Assembly: GCA_964596165.1 (NCBI GenBank)
Contig: CAZQTW010000047.1
Coordinates: forward strand, 1 to 52,487
Source: CAYUQT01 sp964596165
GTDB taxonomy: Bacteria > Planctomycetota > Phycisphaerae > UBA1845 > JAFGLZ01
DNA: 52,487 nt
Direction of reading: 5' to 3'
The notes under the pieces are model-generated. The model was not told the origin of the DNA, searched no databases, and saw only the letters and a program-made list of their open reading frames with translations. Below are positions 17,153-26,047 of this stretch, piece by piece. Positions within the stretch are counted from its first letter, which is position 1. Each line of letters begins with the position of its first letter. Position numbers and translations under genes: made by a program.

Positions 17153-17995
17153 TCAGAGCTGCGGCACCGGTATCATCAGGTAGTCCAACCCCAGATTGGT
17201 CAACAGTGTGACTTCCTCCGGCAGCCAGGAAAGGACGCAAGGGAACGGCATGTCGGCGGGATCGCCGGGCTCCTGCGGGTCGTCGGTGTAGTTGGGAACC
17301 GAGAACTCGCGGTCCAGCTCAATCGCGCGAACCCGCGTCTTCTCAATGACGAGCGCGATAATGGCGGGACAGACATAGACGGGCTCGATGAGCCGATACG
17401 GCCTATCGCAGTTTACAACGGGTTCCAGGTCCGTGCGAAAGCCGTTGAGCGGCGCGAGGATGAACGGCTGATCCGTGATGATATGGTCGTCCGAGCAGAC
17501 GAAATTGGCGAAGGTCACAATGAGCGGCATCGGCCTGCCCAGCGTGGGCGTGGTGGCGAGTCCGGTGATCGCCTCGGTCGCAAGAACCTGGTCGTTGGTG
17601 ATGGCCACAATTTCCTGATGGCGGGCAAGGACCTTCCGCCGTTCGATCTTCTGTCCGTTGACGTAGACGTCGAACGCGATGTCCCGGTCGAACATGTTCT
17701 GGAAGATGAACATCAACGCGAAACGATAACCGGACAGATCGGGCTCAATGAGGTCGGCAATCGCCGCGAGGACGGCCTCGCGGTCGTACGGGAGGTTGGC
17801 GTCGTCCGCGATCTGCCACGAGAGCCCGTCGTCCGTGCGGACGGCGACCTGCCCGGTGTTCGGGTCCACGTTGGGTTCCGCGTAGAAACAGTCGCAACAC
17901 CCCGTCGTCCCTATCAGGCCGATTAGCATGACCAGCATGCCGACCGTCAGCGTGATCGAGAACCCGATCATGATCCATCCGAAGCGATGTGACAT
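17153..17995 (-). CDS. Predicted lipoprotein of unknown function (280 aa)
   Basis: The product carries an N-terminal hydrophobic segment (WIMIGFSITLTVGMLVMLIGLIG) followed by a TTGCCDC cysteine cluster that could act as a lipobox. The mature part is acidic and beta-rich, with text such as LSGYRFALMFIFQNMFDRDIAFDVYVNGQKI, which looks like a domain holding a paired beta-sandwich, and a C-terminal PNYTDDPQEP segment. It contains one Asp-Pro-Asn near the lipobox. I do not recognise it. The start is taken at MSHRFG; a further-upstream ATG at 18031 is possible. It is convergent with the ABC ATPase gene across 81 bases. Confidence 0.6.
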   Translation of the reverse strand: MSHRFGWIMIGFSITLTVGMLVMLIGLIGTTGCCDCFYAEPNVDPNTGQVAVRTDDGLSWQIADDANLPYDREAVLAAIADLIEPDLSGYRFALMFIFQNMFDRDIAFDVYVNGQKIERRKVLARHQEIVAITNDQVLATEAITGLATTPTLGRPMPLIVTFANFVCSDDHIITDQPFILAPLNGFRTDLEPVVNCDRPYRLIEPVYVCPAIIALVIEKTRVRAIELDREFSVPNYTDDPQEPGDPADMPFPCVLSWLPEEVTLLTNLGLDYLMIPVPQL

Positions 17996-18237
17996 GGCCA
18001 AACCCCACTGGCGCGGTTCATCCATCAACAAACACTATGACGGCGAGGCTCCCTGACTGGTGGAACGTTTGAACCGCTGTGGGGTTTATCGGTCGATTAG
18101 GGGAGGAACCTGCAACGGAATACACGGATTGTCGTACATCGGGGATTCTGTATGGAGGAAATCGACCGACTTCCAGGCCGGCAACACAATGGCGATGGGC
18201 CTTGCCAAGCCTTGCAGGTAGGCGTTCTCGCCGGCCG
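17996..18237. other. Short intergenic region, weak reading frame
   Basis: No clear gene. On the minus strand 18086-18240 stays open and reads protein-like text (TAGENAYLQGLARPIAIVLPA) to a stop at 18086, but it has no start of its own and overlaps the end of the M20 peptidase gene. It could be the decayed tail of a gene. Confidence 0.3.
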
Positions 18238-19956
18238 TCAGCTCAACCCCCCTAAGGCAGCCGCCTGCAACACGCTGATAGCCAGGCCTTGTTGAATCTG
18301 GCGGATGTCGATCGACTCGTCGGCGGCATGGGCATGCTGAAGATCCCCGGGTCCGAAGGTCACCACCTGATGCCCGGCCAGCGCGAAAAGCCGGGCGTCG
18401 CAGCTTACCCGCCAAGCGACCGGTTCCGGCCACGAGAGCCCCAATGCACCGTAGGCCGCCTCGAACGCTTTCATCGCCGGGCAATCGGGCGGTGAGGCAT
18501 AAGCCTCATTGTGGAGCTTCTCAAACGTCATGGTGACCATCGCATCGGAATACGGCACGCGGCGGAATTCGCAGTAGTGCCGGACACCATGGCGCGCGGC
18601 TTGGGTCAGCCGCTCACGGAGGTGGGCCATCGGATGCGTCGGCTGAAACCCCAGACCGCCCTCGAGCACGATGCTGTCGGCCATCTCCGGCGCGTCGGCC
18701 AGGTAGCCCCGCGCTTGCACGCCGGGATAGTTGCGGGCGACTCGCATCAAGGCGATGAGAAGGAACGCCGCCTTCGTGATGGCACAGTCGCACTGCGCGA
18801 TCGCGCCCATATGACCCGCCTTGCCGTAAATGTCCAGCCGCCACGCCAGGGCATCCCGCGTCGGCTCGAACATCAGCTTGTAGTGCTGGGGAACCTTGGG
18901 CTGGCCGGTGACCGGATCGGCCTCCTTACGCTTGTCTCCGTAAGTTCGGGTGTACTCGGCCAGGGCGGCCTCCAGGATCTCGGTGATCCGCATGGAAATC
19001 CGTTCGGGATTGGCCGACGCACGGGCCTCGATCTTGATCGCCACGTGATCGTTCACCGCCGATGGGTGCTTTCCATAGCAGCCCAGGATCCCGTGACTGA
19101 TCTGAACATGATCGGGTCGAAAGAGCGGATGGTTGCTCTCGGTCTTGATCTTGGCTCCCTCGGCCTCGAGGGCGTGAATCACGAAGGGCCACATCTCGAG
19201 CGGGCGGGCGTCGCGGACGCCGCCGTTGCCCAGGGTGCATGTGTACCACATGGCGCCGCGATTGGCCGGATGAGGAACGTTGCTCGTGATCTCGTGGACA
19301 ATCGTCTGCCAACCGGCGAACCGCCGATCGCGGGTCATGGACAGGGCGCCGTTGCCGCCCATTTCCTCGTCGATTACGAACTGATAGACGCGGTCGCAAC
19401 TGACGTGAAGCCCAAGCTGGCGGCGGACCTCATCGAACAGCTTGATTTGCGCCAACATCAGAACGATCTGCGCCTTGTCGTCGCACGCGCCGCGACCGTA
19501 GAGGCGGTGCCCGTCGGTGCGGGGTTCGATCCAACCCGCGACGGTGTCGACATGAGCGTTGTAGATCGCGGGCAGCCCTTCGCCCCCGGGGGCGTGTCCC
19601 TTGAATAGGGCGATCAGATTGTAACGGTTCTTGTATGTTTCGGTCGCGGACAACGGTTCGGAGCGGCCCGCCGTCATCGTGTAGTAGGCCGGGCTGTAGT
19701 TCGGATCGTCGGCGATCGCGGGATCAATCGGAACCCGTTCGATCGCGACTCCGTCGCCGCATAAGCCGCGCAGTTCGTTGTCGATGACGGCGAAGATGCG
19801 CTCCTCGCGAGCGGCCATCTCGGCCGGATCGGGCGCCGGCGTCGTGTCGATTTCGACGAGTTCCTGGAGCAGATTGCGGCAGTAGGCCGCGTATTCATCG
19901 CTCAGGGCACGGCGTTTGACCAATTCAACCAGTTGAACGGGAAACACACTCGGCAT
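18238..19956 (-). CDS. M20-family metallopeptidase
   Basis: A 572-residue zinc exopeptidase-type protein. Ligand motifs are visible: AHVDTVAGW (first His and Asp), GRGACDDKAQ (bridging Asp), DEEMGGNG (catalytic Glu and ligand Glu) and a final His in GPGDLQHAHAADESI. It belongs with peptidase M20/M25/M40 (carboxypeptidase G2, succinyl-diaminopimelate desuccinylase and acylases). It is larger than usual (about 400 residues) because of a long lid or dimerisation domain and an N-terminal extension. No signal peptide is visible. The substrate is unknown. The start at 19956 is chosen because GGGAGAG precedes it at a normal distance, unlike the in-frame ATG seven codons upstream. It follows the DUF547 gene by 36 bases. 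Confidence 0.88.
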   Translation of the reverse strand: MPSVFPVQLVELVKRRALSDEYAAYCRNLLQELVEIDTTPAPDPAEMAAREERIFAVIDNELRGLCGDGVAIERVPIDPAIADDPNYSPAYYTMTAGRSEPLSATETYKNRYNLIALFKGHAPGGEGLPAIYNAHVDTVAGWIEPRTDGHRLYGRGACDDKAQIVLMLAQIKLFDEVRRQLGLHVSCDRVYQFVIDEEMGGNGALSMTRDRRFAGWQTIVHEITSNVPHPANRGAMWYTCTLGNGGVRDARPLEMWPFVIHALEAEGAKIKTESNHPLFRPDHVQISHGILGCYGKHPSAVNDHVAIKIEARASANPERISMRITEILEAALAEYTRTYGDKRKEADPVTGQPKVPQHYKLMFEPTRDALAWRLDIYGKAGHMGAIAQCDCAITKAAFLLIALMRVARNYPGVQARGYLADAPEMADSIVLEGGLGFQPTHPMAHLRERLTQAARHGVRHYCEFRRVPYSDAMVTMTFEKLHNEAYASPPDCPAMKAFEAAYGALGLSWPEPVAWRVSCDARLFALAGHQVVTFGPGDLQHAHAADESIDIRQIQQGLAISVLQAAALGGLS

Positions 19957-19992
19957 CCGTTTCTCTCCCTTGGACACAGGACCCCATCGCCG

Positions 19993-20826
19993 TCACGGTT
20001 GGCGCGCCCCATAGATGTTCAGCCGCACGTCGGCGGGGCGGACCCCGACGGGGTATCCGACCGCCGCGTTCAATCGGCGCCGGCCGGTATCGTCGGCGAC
20101 ATCAAGTAAGGCGTCCAGAAGGTGCGCTCCTCTCGCCCCCGTGCGGCGCTCGAACCAGCGTATCAACAAGGTCTGGTGGCGCCCAATCTCATGGGCGATC
20201 CACAGGATCTTGTTCTCATGGTCGACGCGGACGACGTCCGGATTGTTCATTGCCTTGGCGGCGACGGCCGACAATTGTCGATCGACGAGATCCGGCTGAA
20301 ACGGTTGGTCGTGCAATGTCACACCCACCGAAGCCCGGCACAGGGCAAAGAGAACGCGGGCGTCGCAAGCCGGATCATCAAGCAACTGCCGACGGATGTC
20401 GGCCAATGTCACATCCTTGCCGGTGCATCGGAACCGGTACTCGTCTTCGCGTGGTGCGCGGGTCCTGGCCATGTTGCCCCCGCCGGCCAGGTACTGTTCG
20501 AGTCCCGCTCGCATCGCCAGCGCATTGTACGCGTTGATCCACCTCGCCGTCCGAACGAGACCACCGTCGTTGGGTTCCGGCGACGAGGCGAGGTCCGCCA
20601 ACACGGCATTCAGATCCTCCGGCTGGGCGGCAAGGCGTACATAGTCGACCAGTCCGTCACGAACGTTCAGACGAAGGCATCTCGCCCAGGCCCAGGCATC
20701 CGACGTGACCGGCACGGCCCCCTGAAACGGCGCGCGAATCGGACCGAGCACCGGCTTGGCACAGCCCGCAACGCCGGACAGGCCGTCACAGAACAACAAC
20801 CCTAGAATCGTAAGCCTTGTTCTCAC
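19993..20826 (-). CDS. DUF547 family lipoprotein
   Basis: A 277-residue product with a signal peptide and lipobox (GVAGC, Cys at residue 22). The DUF547 core is visible as WINAYNALAMR (near 92-102), FRCTGKDVTLADIRRQLL and FALCRASVGVTL. DUF547 proteins are widespread, their role unresolved; a papain-like or transglutaminase-like fold has been discussed. The start is GTG with no clear ribosome-binding site: an AT-rich stretch with TATAAT-like sequence lies within 20 bases, so the mRNA could be leaderless. It is the upstream gene of the pair with the M20 peptidase. Confidence 0.8.
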   Translation of the reverse strand: MRTRLTILGLLFCDGLSGVAGCAKPVLGPIRAPFQGAVPVTSDAWAWARCLRLNVRDGLVDYVRLAAQPEDLNAVLADLASSPEPNDGGLVRTARWINAYNALAMRAGLEQYLAGGGNMARTRAPREDEYRFRCTGKDVTLADIRRQLLDDPACDARVLFALCRASVGVTLHDQPFQPDLVDRQLSAVAAKAMNNPDVVRVDHENKILWIAHEIGRHQTLLIRWFERRTGARGAHLLDALLDVADDTGRRRLNAAVGYPVGVRPADVRLNIYGARQP

Positions 20827-20967
20827 TGTATTTTACGGTATAATGACGTACTCAATAATCCGCGAACCAAACCAAAACCAATTGGGCGGGGAAGACGCCC
20901 GCGCTCCCACACGACCCGTCCCCTTTCTTCCTCCCGGTCCCGTGGGGGGTTGCCCTTCGGCTGAAGC

Positions 20968-22476
20968 TCACCGGATGAACACAAACGTGATCAGCAGGAA
21001 CAGCGGGATCAGGATGCCGATGCTGTAGAGCATGTAGCCGAAGAAACTGGGCATCTTGACGCCGGACTGCTCGGCGATGCTCTTGACCATGAAGTTCGGG
21101 CCGTTGCCGATGTAGGTATTGGCGCCCATAAAGACCGAACCGAGCGATACCGCTCTCAGCAATGGAAGGGCAATTGCGCCGCCGCCCGCCAACGCCAACA
21201 ACTCGGCGGGGTTGTTCCACGTGAGTGATTTCGCGGTCTCGAAATAGACCACATACGTCGGGGCGTTGTCGAGGAAGCTGCTGAGCCCGCCCGAAGCCCA
21301 GAAGAAGAACCACGGCGCCGTCAGGCCATGCGACTTGAGCATCGGACCGGTCCCTTGCAGGATTTCGATGGGGACTTGCATGCAGATGAAGATGCCGATG
21401 AACAGACAGGCGACCTCGCCGATGGCCGTGAAGTTAAAGCCGTTCGCCTCCCGGATGCCCTTGGGCGTGATCCACATCGAGACGGCGGCCAGCACGAGTT
21501 GCAGGATTTCCCGGAATCCGATTTCATGCCAGAGCCTGGGCACCACCCAGTCGGTACCCGGAAACTTCTGTCCGGGCACGAGCGTGCCCACGCAGACGAC
21601 GACGCCCAGCAACAGGACGAAGTTCACCGAACCGCGAAGCCGAAGCGGTTTGATCTGGGTCTCATCGCGGACGAGGTCTTGCACCGTCTCCTTGCGGTAC
21701 ATGAAGGTATCCCACGCGTAATACAGCGCCAACAGTAGGCCGCAGGCCAGGAGCCAGGCTTTCCACAAGTTGAACGTCCACAGGAAGGGGACGCCGCGAA
21801 GGTATCCGAGAAACAGCGGTGGGTCGCCGATGGGAAGCAGCGACCCGCCGATGTTGCTGACCAGGAAGATGAAGAAGATCACCGTGTGCTTGACGTATTT
21901 TCGCTCGCTATTGATCTGCAAGAGGGGGCGGATCAGAAGCATCGACGCCCCGGTGGTGCCGATGAAGCTGGCGAGTACCGCCCCCAGTGCCAGGAAGGCG
22001 GCGTTGGTCCGGGGGTGCGCCGGCAGGTCGCCGCTCAGGTTGATCCCACCGCTGATGACGTACAGGCTGAATAGCAGAACGATGAACGGAACGTAGTCGT
22101 TTAGGATTGCGTGGGAGAGAACCGTCGTGACGGTCGCAAGACCCGGCTCGGTTCCGTGGAACCCCACGCCGCGCGACCAGTAGTAGGCCACCGTCACGAT
22201 GCTCAGGGCGATCGCAACAAGCAGCTTGTTGCGATTGTGTTCCCACCAGTGGTGCGTGGCGGGGATCAGCGGTAACAGGGCAATGGCCAACAGCAATGCC
22301 ACGAAGGGGGCGACCCATCCGATGGCAGGCATGTAGTGGTGGTCGGCATCCGGGTGTGCGCTTGCCTGCGCGGCATGAGCCGGGGCGCTCGCCTCGGCCG
22401 ATCGCGGAAGCAACGCCGCGGCCGAGAGGGCCAACACGATCACGATGCACGAATGCCGACACAGCATGCCTCGCAT
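20968..22476 (-). CDS. NhaD/CitMHS-type antiporter (ion transporter superfamily)
   Basis: A polytopic protein of 502 residues with about 12 hydrophobic helices. A cleavable signal or first helix (IVIVLALSAAALLPRS) is followed by a His-rich loop (HPDADHHY). The central FIGTTGASMLLIRPLL, FLVSNIGGSLLPIGDPP and the C-terminal GLSSFLDNAPTYVVYFE match the ArsB/NhaD/CitM superfamily, in which these paired hairpin motifs bind sodium and substrate. It may be a sodium/proton antiporter or carry a carboxylate; the sequence does not decide. The start at 22476 follows GGCGGAG, so the in-frame ATG at 22563 is rejected. It is divergent from the DUF255 gene across about 370 bases. Confidence 0.88.
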   Translation of the reverse strand: MRGMLCRHSCIVIVLALSAAALLPRSAEASAPAHAAQASAHPDADHHYMPAIGWVAPFVALLLAIALLPLIPATHHWWEHNRNKLLVAIALSIVTVAYYWSRGVGFHGTEPGLATVTTVLSHAILNDYVPFIVLLFSLYVISGGINLSGDLPAHPRTNAAFLALGAVLASFIGTTGASMLLIRPLLQINSERKYVKHTVIFFIFLVSNIGGSLLPIGDPPLFLGYLRGVPFLWTFNLWKAWLLACGLLLALYYAWDTFMYRKETVQDLVRDETQIKPLRLRGSVNFVLLLGVVVCVGTLVPGQKFPGTDWVVPRLWHEIGFREILQLVLAAVSMWITPKGIREANGFNFTAIGEVACLFIGIFICMQVPIEILQGTGPMLKSHGLTAPWFFFWASGGLSSFLDNAPTYVVYFETAKSLTWNNPAELLALAGGGAIALPLLRAVSLGSVFMGANTYIGNGPNFMVKSIAEQSGVKMPSFFGYMLYSIGILIPLFLLITFVFIR

Positions 22477-22844
22477 AGGACTCCGCCCTTTCCGCGAGAA
22501 CAGAACCTGCCCCATCCACGAGAAAGCGGCATTATAGACGCCCAAGCCGGTCTGGCAAGGCATGAGCGTGCGATTGTCGGACGACGGGCGCGCCAGGCCG
22601 ACCGTCGCCGGCTAATCCTTCATCGGGTGCTGAGAGCCGGTGCCGAAGTCGAAGGCGACGGGCGCCATGGCGGGGCGAAACGAAATCGCGCCATGGGCAT
22701 GCGGTCCGCCGGTCCGACGCACGCCTATGCCTCCGGCTCGCGCCTTCGGTTTGGGCAAACCATCCGACCGGCTACCACGAACATGTCGGTCGGCGGACGA
22801 AAGGTCCGCGCAGCGTCATCTAAAGTCCTGGGGTGGTGTGTCCC
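22477..22844. other. Divergent promoter region
   Basis: A 368-base GC-rich region between the antiporter and the DUF255 gene. It must hold both promoters. I see no clear -10/-35 pair, terminator or small gene. Confidence 0.4.
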
Positions 22845-25070
22845 ATGTCCACACCCAGGGTCAATGGGGTTGAAGGGCACGCGGGGCTTGCGGTGCTGAG
22901 GATCGCTTCCGTCGCGTTCTTCATGTCCCTTCTTATTGGTGGACTGTGTTGGGGAGTCTTGGCAAGAGGTCAACGCGAGATGGCAAAACGGATCGAATCC
23001 GAACCGACGACTCGACCGGGCAATCGTCTGGGTTTCGAGAAGAGCCCCTACTTGCTCCAGCATGCTCACAATCCGGTCGACTGGTATCCCTGGGGACTCG
23101 AAGCATTCGAGAAGGCCCGTGAGCAGGACAAGCCGGTGTTCCTGTCGATCGGTTACTCGACCTGTCACTGGTGTCACGTCATGGAGCACGAGTCGTTTGA
23201 GGACCCCGAGGTCGCCTGGTTGATGAACGACACGTTTGTCTGCATCAAGGTCGATCGTGAAGAGCGGCCGGACATCGATAGCCTTTACATGACCGCGTGC
23301 CAGGGGATGACGGGCGGGGGCGGCTGGCCGCTGACGATTATCATGACGCCCGACCAGAAACCCTTCTTCGCGGCTACTTACATCCCCAAGGAGAACCGTT
23401 TCGGCCGTCTGGGCATGCTCGAATTGATCCCGCGCATCAAGGAGTTGTGGGCCACACGGCGAAGCGATGTTCTCCGCTCGGCCGATGAGATTACTCACGC
23501 GCTGAAACGGCCTCCGAGGCGGGCGAGCGATCAGGATCCGGACGCATCCGTGCTCGACCTTGCCTTTCGGCAGCTTGGGTTGAGTTTCGACCCCCGTCGG
23601 GGCGGATTCGGAGGCGCGCCGAAGTTTCCGACACCCCACAACCTCACATTTCTTCTTCGACATTGGAGCCGCACGAAGGATCCGCGGGCGTTGACCATGG
23701 TCGAAAAGACGCTTGAAGCGATGCGACATGGCGGCGTTTACGATCAGATCGGCTTCGGCTTCCACCGGTATTCGACCGATGATCGCTGGCTCGTCCCACA
23801 CTTTGAGAAGATGCTTTACGATCAGGCTCTGCTGGCGATCGCGTACCTTGAGGCCCATCAAGCGACCGGCAAGTCCGTGTACGCCGATACGGCCCGTGAA
23901 ATCTTTACCTATGTCCTGAGGGACATGACCGATCCGTGCGGCGGCTTTCATTCGGCCGAGGACGCCGACAGCGAAGGCGAGGAGGGCCGGTTCTACCTGT
24001 GGACCGAGGCCGAGATTCGTCAGGTTCTGTCTGAGGACGAGGCCGATCTGGCGATCAAGGTCTTCGGCGTCGAGCCCGAGGGCAACTATGTCGACCCCGT
24101 CGGCGGTCCGAGCGGAGGCAAGAACATCGTGTACCTCGCTGCCCCGCCGACCGAGCCGGGAGTGAAAGACCGCTTGGAGGCCGTGCGGCAAAAGCTTCTG
24201 GCGCATCGCGCGACGCGAGGGCGTCCGCACAAGGACGACAAGATCCTGACCGATTGGAACGGGCTGATGATCGTCGCACTCGCCAAAGGCGCACGAGTCC
24301 TCGATGAGCCTCGTTACGCACAGGCGGCCTCGCGAGCGGCCGACTTCATTCTCAACACCCTCCGCACGCCCGAGGGGCGATTGCTTCATCGTTACCGCGA
24401 CGGTCAGGCGGGAATCGCCGCCCACCTCGACGATTACGCGTTCTTTATCTGGGGGTTGATAGACCTTTATGAGGCCACGTTCGACACGCGCCGGCTCCAG
24501 ACCGCCCTCGACCTGAACCGGGACGCGCTCACGCATTTCTGGGATGAGCGGTCGGGCGGATTCTATCTGACGGCATCCGACGGCGAGGAACTGCTCGTCC
24601 GACAAAAAGACTCCCGCGACGGCGCCGTTCCCTCCGGGAACTCGGTGGCCATGTTGAATCTGCTGCGGCTGGGCCGGATGACGGCCAATCCTGATCTGGA
24701 GGTGAAAGCTGCCCGGCTCGGCCGCGCGTTTTCGGAGGGCATTGAACGGATGCCGATGGCGCATACGCAGATGTTGATCGCCGTCGATTTCGCCGTAGGA
24801 CTGAGTCAGGAGGTGGTTATCGCCGGTGATCCTCAGGCCGACGACACGAAGGCCATGCTCCGGGCGCTGCGTTCTCGTTATTTGCCGAACACCGTCCTCC
24901 TCATGAGGTCCGGCGCCGAGTCGACACCGGCGATCGTCGATTGGGCGAGGTTCACGCTGGATCTCCGTCCCATCGGCGCCAAGGCGACCGCCTACGTCTG
25001 CAAGGATCACCGATGCGACCTGCCGACGTCGGATCCGGACAGGATGCTCGACCTGTTGGCCATTCGGTGA
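22845..25070 (+). CDS. DUF255 thioredoxin-domain protein (YyaL/SSP411 type)
   Basis: A 741-residue protein. A hydrophobic N-terminus (about residues 18-40) is followed by the diagnostic block SPYLLQHAHNPVDWYPWG, then a thioredoxin-like domain with the active-site CHWCHVMEHESF motif, and a long C-terminal (alpha/alpha)6 barrel (for example APKFPTPHNLTFLLRHW and GVYDQIGFGFHRYSTDDRW). Bacterial homologues are known as YyaL or N-acylglucosamine 2-epimerase-like proteins; the human one is SPATA20. Their exact reaction is not settled. It is probably membrane-anchored with its catalytic part outside or in the periplasm. Its stop lies three bases from the stop of the convergent response regulator gene. 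A GTG at 22833 is an alternative start. Confidence 0.93.
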   Translation: MSTPRVNGVEGHAGLAVLRIASVAFFMSLLIGGLCWGVLARGQREMAKRIESEPTTRPGNRLGFEKSPYLLQHAHNPVDWYPWGLEAFEKAREQDKPVFLSIGYSTCHWCHVMEHESFEDPEVAWLMNDTFVCIKVDREERPDIDSLYMTACQGMTGGGGWPLTIIMTPDQKPFFAATYIPKENRFGRLGMLELIPRIKELWATRRSDVLRSADEITHALKRPPRRASDQDPDASVLDLAFRQLGLSFDPRRGGFGGAPKFPTPHNLTFLLRHWSRTKDPRALTMVEKTLEAMRHGGVYDQIGFGFHRYSTDDRWLVPHFEKMLYDQALLAIAYLEAHQATGKSVYADTAREIFTYVLRDMTDPCGGFHSAEDADSEGEEGRFYLWTEAEIRQVLSEDEADLAIKVFGVEPEGNYVDPVGGPSGGKNIVYLAAPPTEPGVKDRLEAVRQKLLAHRATRGRPHKDDKILTDWNGLMIVALAKGARVLDEPRYAQAASRAADFILNTLRTPEGRLLHRYRDGQAGIAAHLDDYAFFIWGLIDLYEATFDTRRLQTALDLNRDALTHFWDERSGGFYLTASDGEELLVRQKDSRDGAVPSGNSVAMLNLLRLGRMTANPDLEVKAARLGRAFSEGIERMPMAHTQMLIAVDFAVGLSQEVVIAGDPQADDTKAMLRALRSRYLPNTVLLMRSGAESTPAIVDWARFTLDLRPIGAKATAYVCKDHRCDLPTSDPDRMLDLLAIR

Positions 25071-25073
25071 CGT

Positions 25074-25580
25074 TCAGCGCCCTTGCCCGGATGTGCGCGC
25101 CGACAGACAAGGAGCTTCGTTCCGCAGGACCGCCCGCCCGCGGGGCTTCAGCAGGGGGGGCCGAGCCCGCTCAGATTGATGGGGGTCCTTCTGGAGGGAA
25201 AAGCCCAGTCGCCCCAGCGTTCGCAGCAGTGCTTCCGCCGTCACCGGCTTGACCAGGAAGGCGTCGCAGTGGTTCTCGATGGCCTTGAAGACGTTCGAGC
25301 GACTGCTGGAACCGGATATCATGATCTTCTTGGCGCGGGGGATCTGCTTGAGGTCTTCCTTCTGGCGGAGTGTTTGGAGAAGCTCCAGCCCGGTCATGAC
25401 GGGCATTTCAATGTCCATCGTGAGAAGATCGTAGGGTCTACCGTCGGAAAGGGCCTTGCAGAACATCATGATGGCCTGCCGGCCGTGCGTGGCCGCATCG
25501 CATTCGCCGTAGGGCAGCAGAATGTCCCTCACCTTGTTCAGGGCGATGAAATCATCATCGATGATCAGAGCCCGCATCAA
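25074..25580 (-). CDS. Stand-alone receiver (CheY-like) protein
   Basis: A 168-residue single receiver domain with a basic tail. IIDDDF (6-11) gives the acidic pocket, TMDIEMP carries the phospho-acceptor Asp (about 55), SGSSSR the Ser/Thr switch and VKPV the Lys. The last 40 residues are Arg/Lys/Pro-rich with no known output domain. It has no DNA-binding domain, so it must act by protein interaction. It is the last gene of the phosphorelay operon and overlaps the upstream receiver gene by four bases (ATGA). It is convergent with the DUF255 gene, with three bases between stops. Confidence 0.92.
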   Translation of the reverse strand: MMRALIIDDDFIALNKVRDILLPYGECDAATHGRQAIMMFCKALSDGRPYDLLTMDIEMPVMTGLELLQTLRQKEDLKQIPRAKKIMISGSSSRSNVFKAIENHCDAFLVKPVTAEALLRTLGRLGFSLQKDPHQSERARPPLLKPRGRAVLRNEAPCLSARTSGQGR

Positions 25581-26047
25581 CTCACCTTCGTCTGGGCAAC
25601 CGCTCGATCGGGCTTGACCGGACCTTGTTGCCGGGCCTGTACTTCCGCCGGCGCCGGCTCCGCAGGTTTGAATCCCAGCCGGCTCATCAACTTGGCGAGC
25701 GCCTCCGTCGTGACGGGCTTCACCAGAAACCCGTCACAACGGTTGTTCAAAGCCTGCTGAACATAGTCCCGACTCGGCGAGGCCGTCATCATCACCTTCT
25801 TGGCGGGTGGGATCTGTTTGACCTTCTCTTTCTGCCGTAGTTCCTCCAGGACGTCCAGGCCGGTCATCCCGGGCAGTTCGATGTCCAGCGCGACAAGGTC
25901 GTAGGGGCTGCCGTCCAGAAAGGCCCGCACGAACATCTGGATGGCCTGCTCGCCGTGCGTCGCGGCGTCGCTCGTCCCGTACTTGCGCAGCAAGGTGATC
26001 ATCTTGGTCAACGCGACGAATTCGTCTTCAACGACGAGCGACTTCAT
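25577..26047 (-). CDS. Stand-alone receiver (CheY-like) protein
   Basis: A 156-residue receiver domain. Its motifs are VVEDEF, ALDIELP with the phospho-acceptor Asp (about 54), TASPSR and VKPV, with an Ala/Pro/Gln-rich 35-residue tail. It is a close paralogue of the receiver next to it (shared DAATHG, TGL..L..LRQKE.L/V.KQIPPAKK), so an ancient duplication is likely. It overlaps the hybrid kinase gene upstream and the other receiver gene downstream by four bases each, so the three proteins are made in coupled amounts. It is a probable acceptor of phosphate from the kinase's Hpt domain. Confidence 0.92.
   Translation of the reverse strand: MKSLVVEDEFVALTKMITLLRKYGTSDAATHGEQAIQMFVRAFLDGSPYDLVALDIELPGMTGLDVLEELRQKEKVKQIPPAKKVMMTASPSRDYVQQALNNRCDGFLVKPVTTEALAKLMSRLGFKPAEPAPAEVQARQQGPVKPDRAVAQTKVS

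Noticed and set aside
18086..18240. A small gene after the M20 peptidase
   Set aside because: Open and protein-like on the minus strand but without a usable start, overlapping the peptidase gene end. Kept only as an intergenic note.
22833..25070. A 761-residue minus-strand reading of the DUF255 region
   Set aside because: It is the antisense of a strongly supported DUF255 gene with CHWC and the SPYLLQHAHNPVDWYPWG block; long antisense frames are common at this GC content.
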